A stretch of DNA of 11,243 nucleotides, taken from positions 1 to 11,243 of the forward strand of contig JALXCG010000773.1 of assembly GCA_026991065.1 (NCBI GenBank). Reading direction: 5' to 3'. This document shows positions 7,101 through 11,243 of the stretch, piece by piece. Position numbers and translations under genes: made by a program. The notes beneath the pieces are model-generated. The model had not been told where the DNA came from, did not search any database, and was given only the letters and a program-made list of their open reading frames with translations. Origin of the DNA: JALXCG01 sp026991065 [NCBI: Gemmatimonadota bacterium] (GTDB lineage Bacteria; GCA-2686955). The number at the start of each line of letters is the position of its first letter. The first letter of the stretch is position 1.

Positions 7101-7223
7101 GGGGCGCTGGACCTGGTGAGTTTCGGGCCACAAACCACCGATGTGAGTGAGGGGCGCTCACCGGACGGGAGTGACAACTGGACGGTGCTGCCCTACCCGA
7201 CGCCGGACGCGCCGAACCCGTAA
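4101..7223 (+). CDS. Secreted malectin/FN3/CotH kinase/lamin-tail protein
   Basis: This 1040-residue exported protein begins with a Sec signal (1-23, cleavage likely after APAAA). Domains in order: malectin-like carbohydrate-binding fold (about 26-186, starting with VNCGG), fibronectin type III (about 193-280), CotH protein-kinase domain (about 290-640), lamin-tail domain (about 647-768), an Ig-like beta sandwich (about 790-893) and a second lamin-tail domain (about 897-1020). CotH hallmarks are present: RGNTSR (333-338) with KKNYKIKLD (342-350), EQVDDHFL (410-417), GWDITGWNFYLF (500-511) and IPWDMD (522-527). The conserved Asp and Asn residues of the family are kept, so an active atypical kinase is plausible. 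CotH of Bacillus phosphorylates spore-coat proteins; the bacterial secreted homologues mostly lack known substrates. No transmembrane anchor, LPXTG, PEP-CTERM or obvious sorting tail is visible at the C terminus. It stands alone after a 207-nt spacer and ends facing the TolB-like gene. Confidence 0.88.
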   Translation: MRPLHRPLALFAFAAILAAPAAAYQQGVNCGGKKTRTMGDGAVYSKDREYNAGDGFGHIGGEAIRPDLIASLSPLGGIVPGVQERNILSSRQVGWQEYRFDLPNGRYLVSFHFMEWSVHWSGIRVEDILAEGQVVLPQLDIFGAVDRLYGLNLRRIVEVDDGQLNIEAVAIAGEPLLSAIHVETVVEDGVAPPVPSALAVVPGYRANVLTWTTTYDRDQLGVAILRSTDGAPEELITPDPVVATRYIDRDLLPGHDYTYRLVAVDAGGAQSAPSVAVTGVPLATEDSPLRVMGFEMAQEDLIWLNTHRQSDDYLPAEFWTLEQDWPDAGLRYRGNTSRSNVKKNYKIKLDAPLFEGQDRINLAAHWADPSMLREWLSYKVMRTTPMATGATDWIHFERNGDFAGVYQSAEQVDDHFLEARGLQGSIWKALDGSFVRHGNEAAYYGEYELKVGSYSDFADLAALIDVVALSDDAEFRTEIKKHLDVERFFDFYAGNAVFAGWDITGWNFYLFRNAESGLFEFIPWDMDAAWEMENVGLPIDTSTRAHPNLLLFWNRLYDRMTTVPQYRRMLAVRVQQFIEGPCVPDTLTQWARDSWSSIRPEVERDNYKLGWEDMSDFDNGEAALENFIAQRNANLYSQLATFAPDPLVNLFVNEVVLDNRNGAVDEAGEHEPWVEIHNFGNEAIALDGLWLSDGSAAWAFPAGTELAAGEELVVWLDGESGEGPLHTDFRIGGDAAQLVLAAADGTPIDQLVIPPAARWSDVAAARVEDGAALVQAAAHPTFAAANDPTALVTVELNAPSEVFSGATLEAQLTLSNQREFTRTVQLALRAETPLGDLELGTLTLTLEPLQSLDGALPIPVPDGIEPLQARLVATLRDEWGAPLNSAEQAVAVRDPRLPNLVVNELMASNDTTYADESRDFDDWVELYNRGTNAVHLEGLYLSDDPADPTQWPLPEAVLQPGERILVWCDNDPEQGWWHAPFKLSKSGESVGIFDLDLRGNGALDLVSFGPQTTDVSEGRSPDGSDNWTVLPYPTPDAPNP

Positions 7224-7290
7224 GAACGCGCCTGCGCGCCGTCGGGCACCGGCGGCATACAAGGGCCGGATCCCGCACCACCAAACACAG

Positions 7291-7326
7291 GCGAACCGCA
7301 CGGGGCGTTGGCTCCGCGCGGTTCGC
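7291..7326. terminator. Strong hairpin between convergent genes
   Basis: GCGAACCGC (7291-7299) and GCGGTTCGC (7318-7326) are perfect 9-bp arms. Inside them CGGGG (7301-7305) can pair with CTCCG (7312-7316) with one G-U pair, extending the stem past a single mismatch. It lies in the 129-nt space between the CotH-family stop (7223) and the TolB-like stop (7353), as expected of a shared terminator. On the minus strand it is followed by CTGTGTTTGG, a weak T-rich tail. On the plus strand there is no T run. Confidence 0.5.
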
Positions 7327-7352
7327 CGCGTTGGCTCGCGCCCTTGCCGGGG

Positions 7353-9026
7353 CTACGGAAGCATGAGGGTCATGTGCTTGTCATAGCTCGCATGATAGAG
7401 ACGCTTGTAGCCATCGATGGTGCGTGACCAGGCGTGCAGGCGAAAATCGTAAGCACAGGTTTCCGGCCAGGAAGCGTAGCTGAAGAGTTCGCCCGAGATT
7501 CCGGTCCACTGATTCAAGGGGTTGGGCACATAGTAGTCGGAGGCAATCGTGAACGACTGATTCTCGCCATAGTTGGCGCTCAGGGTGTAACTGAGAAGGT
7601 GGCCCGCGGCGCTGAACGCGGTGCACTCGAACTCCAGCGGATCGTTGGCGGCGAGAGAGATGATGGCGCAGGCATCGACCGGCGCTCCTGCGTAGCGCAC
7701 CTCATCGATCGAGACGACCGGGCGGGAATTGTCGATGGTGAGGATCAGGGCGTTGAGCGACTCCGGAATGGTCAGCTCCGAGCCGTCGGGGCGGAACGCG
7801 CGGAGCCGCACGGTGTATTTCCCCGCCTCGAATTCCCGTGTATTCCATTGAATCATCAGGTCATCGAGATACCACTCCTCACCCGCCGCGGGAACCTGAT
7901 AGTGACCATCGGCGTCGGGAGCAATCACCCGGTAGACATATTTGTGTTGCGCCGGATCCCAGATGTAGTTACCCCAGGAGTCGAGCAGGGAGAGAAAATC
8001 GCCCTCCGCCGGGGCGGTCTCGCGCGTCGGCCAGCGGGCGGCTTCGACCGCATATTCGGCGACGTTGTAAGCCCGATGTTCATCGAAATTGCCGAAGATC
8101 TGCAGCGCCCCGCCAAAAGGAGCATCTTCCACATGGAACATGTAGCCGGGCTCGGTGGTGGCATAGCCCTCGGAGTCGATCTCGGTGGCCGGAATCAAGC
8201 CGACACCGGAGAAGACCAACCCCGGATCATAAGGTGGACCGGCATCCAGAATCGACCAGTTGGGGGCCTCGGCGTTGCTCTGAATGACAGTTTCCACCAT
8301 GTTCTTGACCGTGGTGATGCCGTTGGATTGGTTCATGAAAGCGACAGTCTGGAGATCGGGCGCCATGGTGGGGTTGTTGCCCCAGGAAACCGAAACCTGT
8401 TCCACGTTGGAGCCGTCGGGGTCCATCTGATAGATCTCGCCCGCGGCAAACACAATCTTGCTGTCATCGGGAGCCCACGCGGGGGCGAATCCGCCAGCGT
8501 GAATCCTCTGCTCACTGCCGCCGTCGGCATCGATTGTGTAGATTCCATCGCCTTGGCTGCAGAAGACGATTTTGGAGCCGTGATGGGACCAGTTGGGGTG
8601 ATCGCCATAGCGCTCGGTAAGCAATCGGCGGTTGCCTCCGTCGGCGTCCATGATCCATACGCGATGATCGAAGAGGTAGGTGGTGCCGGTGGAAAAGACC
8701 AACTGGGAGCCGTCCGGAGACCAACTCGGGTCACTCCCTTCGTCGGCGATCTTCACCGGGTTGGAGCCGTCGGCATCCATCACCCAGATGCCGTTGTGAT
8801 AATACTCGCCGAAAGCGATTCGGGTGGCGCCATTGTTGTAGGCGCCGTACCAGCCGAAGCTGCTCAATTCAACCGGATCGGAACCGTCGGTGTTCATCGA
8901 CCAGATGCCGCCGCCGTAAGGTTTGCTGTAGAGGATCCGCTCGCTCGGACCCTGCGGATAGGCCAGGCTGCTCAACAGGAGAGCCAGGGATGTTGCCATT
9001 GCCGTTCGGATCATGCTGTGACGCAT
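7353..9026 (-). CDS. Exported TolB-like six-blade beta-propeller protein
   Basis: The 557-residue product starts with a Sec signal (core about 7-23, cleavage likely near AYPQG). Residues about 31-258 contain six PD40/TolB-type repeats: xIAFxx, then xIWVMDADGSN, then xPSWSPDGSQ. Clear copies begin near 31, 69, 108, 152, 190 and 227, which would close a six-bladed propeller like that of TolB. The C-terminal half (260-557) is not recognised; it looks beta-rich and has aromatic-rich stretches, three Cys residues (453, 468, 524) and an Ig-like SRPVVSIDEV segment (434-443). It is unlikely to be TolB itself, because no tol or pal genes adjoin and TolB lacks this long tail. Propellers of this type bind proteins or ligands in the periplasm or outside the cell. 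ATG 9026 is chosen for its AAGGA ribosome site; the open frame continues upstream but is Arg-rich and noncoding in character. It faces away from the GH16 gene. Confidence 0.8.
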   Translation of the reverse strand: MRHSMIRTAMATSLALLLSSLAYPQGPSERILYSKPYGGGIWSMNTDGSDPVELSSFGWYGAYNNGATRIAFGEYYHNGIWVMDADGSNPVKIADEGSDPSWSPDGSQLVFSTGTTYLFDHRVWIMDADGGNRRLLTERYGDHPNWSHHGSKIVFCSQGDGIYTIDADGGSEQRIHAGGFAPAWAPDDSKIVFAAGEIYQMDPDGSNVEQVSVSWGNNPTMAPDLQTVAFMNQSNGITTVKNMVETVIQSNAEAPNWSILDAGPPYDPGLVFSGVGLIPATEIDSEGYATTEPGYMFHVEDAPFGGALQIFGNFDEHRAYNVAEYAVEAARWPTRETAPAEGDFLSLLDSWGNYIWDPAQHKYVYRVIAPDADGHYQVPAAGEEWYLDDLMIQWNTREFEAGKYTVRLRAFRPDGSELTIPESLNALILTIDNSRPVVSIDEVRYAGAPVDACAIISLAANDPLEFECTAFSAAGHLLSYTLSANYGENQSFTIASDYYVPNPLNQWTGISGELFSYASWPETCAYDFRLHAWSRTIDGYKRLYHASYDKHMTLMLP

Positions 9027-9441
9027 ATCGACCGTCCTTGAATGTGCGCGGGGTTGCGGTGTGTGAGGTCGAGGACGCCGCTCTGCCCCGCGCGCTCGGA
9101 GCGACGTCGTCGCCGGCGCCCGCTCAGCGCATAGAGTGTGCCAGCGTTGCACGCAAGACCCGGAAACAACGTATAACTTGCGGTCATACAAGCGCTCACG
9201 GTTCTCCAAAGAGCACCATGCCGCGCCTTCCGGCGGCGCAATGCGTCGAATCAAACAACAGTTCGTCGGTGTCTCCGACAGCTGCGCTGTGCCGGCAACA
9301 CCGCGCAATTCCGGTTCCGCCCAATCACCATCACCAAGGCTTGCCCGACAGCGCCGATCCTGCCATGATTCCGCAAGGTCGCCCCACGCTCGGCAGCAGT
9401 TGCTCGTTCCACACCTCCGCCGCCCTCCCGGAGAGATTCCG
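9027..9441. other. Divergent intergenic region without a supported gene
   Basis: These 415 nt separate the two divergent exported-protein genes and should carry both promoters. Weak plus-strand candidates are TATAAC (9172-9177), with TTGCAC 19 bp upstream (9147-9152), and CATGAT (9364-9369), with TTGCCC 17 bp upstream (9341-9346). The second would start transcription about 65 nt before the GH16 ATG. For the minus strand only a poor pair (TTGCGT with TATGCG at 17-bp spacing, near 9131-9159) was found. The open frame that extends the GH16 gene upstream through this region looks noncoding: it has no domain, and a lipoprotein signal starts later. No RNA gene or riboswitch core was seen. Confidence 0.5.
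9035..9039 (-). promoter_or_regulatory. Ribosome-binding site for the TolB-like gene
   Basis: AAGGA on the minus strand lies eight bases before ATG 9026. The later in-frame ATG at 9014 has no equivalent upstream sequence, which favours the earlier start (MRHSMIRT). Confidence 0.55.
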
Positions 9442-10275
9442 ATGCTTCGCTCCACACTCACACCACTCACTCTGCTCCTGCTCCTCTCCGCTTGCGGCAC
9501 CCCGCCGCCACGGAATGCGCCCCAGTCTCCGCCCCCCGCGGCGGCGGCGACAGAATCTTCGGGCGAGAGTCAGTCCCCCGCTTTTCTCTCCGCCTATCAA
9601 TTGGTGTGGGCGGATGAGTTCAACGGCACGACGCTCGATCGCTCCAAGTGGACCCACACCCATCTGGGAAAACGCCACGCGGCTTTCAATCGGCGCGAGG
9701 CGATCTCGCTGGATGGCCGCGGACACCTGAACATCACCGCCCGGCTGCGCGCGGACGGCACCATCTCGACCGGAATGATCGCCACCAAGGGGCGATTCGA
9801 GACCACCTACGGCTACTGGGAGTGCCGCGCCAGGCTCCAGGATACAGGCGGCTGCTGGTCCGGGTTCTGGCTCAGCAGCCGCACCCTGGGTTCGATCATC
9901 GACGATCCCGCCGCCTGCGGTGCGGAGATCGACATCTTTGAATGCTTCCGCCCCGACCCGCCACTGATCGGCCATACGGTCCACTGGAACGGCTACAAGG
10001 AGCATCACAAAGTGGTGACCGGCGGCACCTACGACGCCCCGGAACTGACCGACGGTTTCCACACCTTCGGTCTGCTCTGGACCGCGGAGGAATATGTCTT
10101 CTATGTCGACGGCAAGGAGCGCTGGCGCACCGATCAGGCGGTTTCGCGGGTCCCGCAATACGCCATTCTGAGCCTGGAGGTCAAACCCCGCCATGCCAGG
10201 GTGGCACGCGCAATCCCCCGCTTCACGGACCGCTTCACGGTGGACTATGTGCGGGTGTATCAGCCGCGCTCCTGA
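9442..10275 (+). CDS. GH16 glycoside hydrolase, lipoprotein
   Basis: The 277-residue product has a lipoprotein signal with lipobox LSAC (Cys18 lipidated). A disordered Pro/Ala/Ser linker follows (20-48), then a GH16 jelly-roll domain (about 51-275). The catalytic E-x-D-x-x-E motif is EIDIFE (162-167), with nucleophile Glu162 and acid/base Glu167. Flanking family features are WADEFNG (56-62), GRFETTYGYWECRARL (117-132), CWSGFWL (138-144), FHTFGLLW (206-213) and the closing VDYVRVYQ (267-274). GH16 enzymes cut beta-1,3/1,4-glucans or galactans such as laminarin, agarose and carrageenan; the substrate cannot be assigned from the motif alone. Gly at position +2 after the Cys is compatible with outer-membrane sorting. 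The ribosome site GGAGAG (9430-9435) lies six bases before ATG 9442, supporting this start over the longer frame. It is divergent from the TolB-like gene and convergent with smc. Confidence 0.88.
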   Translation: MLRSTLTPLTLLLLLSACGTPPPRNAPQSPPPAAAATESSGESQSPAFLSAYQLVWADEFNGTTLDRSKWTHTHLGKRHAAFNRREAISLDGRGHLNITARLRADGTISTGMIATKGRFETTYGYWECRARLQDTGGCWSGFWLSSRTLGSIIDDPAACGAEIDIFECFRPDPPLIGHTVHWNGYKEHHKVVTGGTYDAPELTDGFHTFGLLWTAEEYVFYVDGKERWRTDQAVSRVPQYAILSLEVKPRHARVARAIPRFTDRFTVDYVRVYQPRS

Positions 10276-10296
10276 CCCGGCGTAGAGACCACCGGC

Positions 10297-10312
10297 GCCC
10301 GGCCCGCCGGGC
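10297..10312. terminator. GC-rich hairpin between GH16 gene and smc
   Basis: GCCCGG (10297-10302) and CCGGGC (10307-10312) form a perfect stem around CCCG, filling most of the 37-nt space between the convergent stops. Neither strand has a T run after it, so termination is inferred from position and stem strength only. Confidence 0.4.
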
Positions 10313-11243
10313 TCAGGCTTCCTCCGCCAGGGTCGCGCCGCTCACGCCGCGCAATGAGGCGAGTGCCGCCTGGTCGATTTCGCGGCGGTCGTCGAGGCGC
10401 AGCGAAAGGATCTTGGATACCCCCACCTCCTCCATGGTGACGCCGAAGATGGAGCCGGCCGCCTCCATCGTGCGCTTGTTGTGGGTGATCACCAGGAACT
10501 GGGTGTCGCGGGTAAAATTGTTGAGCATCGAGACAAACCGCACCACATTGGCGTCGTCCAGCGGGGCGTCGATCTCATCCAGCAGGCAGAAGGGGGAAGG
10601 TCGCACGCGGAAGAGGGAAAAAAGCAGGGCGATGGCGGTCATCGTCTTTTCACCGCTGGAAAGCAGGGTGATCTTCTGCGGGCGTTTGCCACCGGGACGC
10701 GCGACAATGTCGATCTTGGCTTCGAGCGGGTCAACGCCCGGCTCCAGATAGACGTCGGCATCGCCATCGGCGAAGAGCTGGCCGAAGAGATCGCGGAAAT
10801 TCTCGCGGATCTTGTCGAATGTGCTGGTAAAAGCGTCGCGGGCAGCCTTGTTGACCCGATCGATGGTCTCGGTGAGCGAGTCCCGGGCGGCCAGCAGATC
10901 GTCGCGCTGGCTGGTGAGAAAAGCGAGGCGCTCCGCCTCTTCGGCATGCTGTTCGATCGCCAGCACATTGACCTGCCCGAGGCGATCGAGAGAGCGGCGC
11001 AACCCTTCCAGACGTTCGGCCAGCGCGGTGGCGTTCTCGGGATCATCGGCCAGGTCGGCGGGATCCGTGGGATCCGCGGGATCCGTGGGATCGGGGGGGT
11101 CGCCGGTGGGAGCGGCGGCCGCAATGCCTGCCGGGTCGGTCGCCGGTCGCTCACCGCCGGTTGCGTCGTCGCCGTCCGCTGCATCGCCCGTCGTATCGCC
11201 CGTCGTATCGCCCACGGCATCGCCCCCGGCGGCGTCCGCCGCA
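10313..11243 (-). CDS. smc: SMC chromosome-segregation ATPase, C-terminal part
   Basis: The minus frame stays open to the window edge (about 309 codons seen); the N-terminal head, hinge and most of the coiled coil lie outside. Recognisable parts, with codon 1 set at GTG 11215: the end of the coiled coil with LGQVNVLAIE (79-88), the region FTSTFDKIRENFRDLFGQLF (129-148), the ABC signature LSSGEK (185-190), the Walker B segment FCLLDEIDAPLDD (209-221) and the H-loop VITHNKRTME (242-251). SMC dimers, with ScpA and ScpB, compact and segregate DNA, and the two heads hydrolyse ATP. The signature is LSSGE rather than the usual LSGGE. Before the coil resumes at about residue 62, the visible sequence is an Asp/Pro/Thr/Gly-rich low-complexity stretch of at least 70 residues, not coiled-coil, formed by tandem repeats. 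Whether it is an insert in a full-length SMC or the start of a separate fragment cannot be seen here. Confidence 0.88.
   Translation of the reverse strand, partial: AADAAGGDAVGDTTGDTTGDAADGDDATGGERPATDPAGIAAAAPTGDPPDPTDPADPTDPADLADDPENATALAERLEGLRRSLDRLGQVNVLAIEQHAEEAERLAFLTSQRDDLLAARDSLTETIDRVNKAARDAFTSTFDKIRENFRDLFGQLFADGDADVYLEPGVDPLEAKIDIVARPGGKRPQKITLLSSGEKTMTAIALLFSLFRVRPSPFCLLDEIDAPLDDANVVRFVSMLNNFTRDTQFLVITHNKRTMEAAGSIFGVTMEEVGVSKILSLRLDDRREIDQAALASLRGVSGATLAEEA
11057..11101 (-). repeat. 9-bp tandem repeat encoding Asp-Pro-x units in smc
   Basis: Five in-phase 9-bp units encode DPP, DPT, DPA, DPT and DPA on the minus strand. Three of the units share GATCCC plus ACG or GCG exactly. 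The period is three codons, so copy-number change would keep the frame. It lies in the disordered segment just before the C-terminal SMC coil. Confidence 0.8.
11183..11230 (-). repeat. 12-bp tandem repeat encoding TTGD-type units in smc
   Basis: Four 12-bp units are present: two identical copies of ATCGCCCGTCGT (11183-11194 and 11195-11206) and two diverged copies to 11230. On the minus strand they encode AGGD, AVGD, TTGD and TTGD. The period is four codons, so the frame is preserved. The low-complexity sequence continues to the window edge. Confidence 0.78.

Noticed and set aside
7353-9026. Assignment as tolB
   Set aside because: The propeller is similar, but the N-terminal TolB domain and tol/pal neighbours are missing, and a long unrelated C-terminal half is present.
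7434-9041. 535-codon plus-strand frame opposite the TolB-like gene
   Set aside because: The minus strand has a signal peptide, a ribosome site and six propeller repeats; the plus product is a GC-driven shadow.
9136-9441. N-terminal extension of the GH16 protein
   Set aside because: The extension has no domain, would bury a lipoprotein signal about 100 residues inside the protein, and the GGAGAG site fits ATG 9442.

Overview
The window comes from a high-GC (roughly two-thirds G+C by eye) Gram-negative-type bacterium. It carries a lipobox lipoprotein, a secreted protein and a TolB-like propeller, all with Sec-type signals. There is no rRNA, tRNA, CRISPR array, transposase or phage gene. The combination of CotH/malectin/lamin-tail surface proteins, a GGDEF enzyme with a Ser in place of the usual substrate-pocket Asp, and a canonical-looking SMC head fits a large-genome environmental lineage (deltaproteobacterial-like groups, Acidobacteria, or under-sampled candidate phyla). 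The phylum cannot be fixed from the sequence alone.

Layout. Positions 1-3893 hold four plus-strand genes: the tail of a TPR-like protein (1-624), a soluble pyridine-nucleotide transhydrogenase (sthA-like, 666-2078), a GAF-GGDEF dinucleotide cyclase (2127-3167) and a small two-helix membrane protein (3327-3893) with its own promoter-like site. Positions 4101-7223 encode a large exported malectin/FN3/CotH-kinase/lamin-tail protein. It converges, across a strong hairpin at 7291-7326, on a minus-strand TolB-like six-blade propeller protein (7353-9026). A 415-nt divergent intergenic region separates that gene from a GH16 glycoside-hydrolase lipoprotein (9442-10275). The GH16 gene in turn converges on the C-terminal part of smc (10313 to the window edge, minus strand).

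The genes do not form one obvious pathway. Positions 4101-10275 read as a block of exported proteins acting in the envelope or on polysaccharide (malectin and GH16 carbohydrate folds, CotH protein kinase, propeller). The upstream genes are intracellular: redox balance and second-messenger synthesis.

The most interesting signals are four. First, the GGDEF domain has Ser at the PleD D344 position, Val at the N335 position and a broken RxxD I-site. This is the pattern linked to Hypr GGDEF enzymes that make 3',3'-cGAMP. Second, an Asp/Pro/Thr-rich disordered segment, built from 9-bp and 12-bp tandem repeats, sits in the SMC arm just before the head. Third, the transhydrogenase has Arg where the family usually keeps its single Cys. 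Fourth, the CotH-family protein has an unusual multi-domain architecture with two lamin-tail domains.
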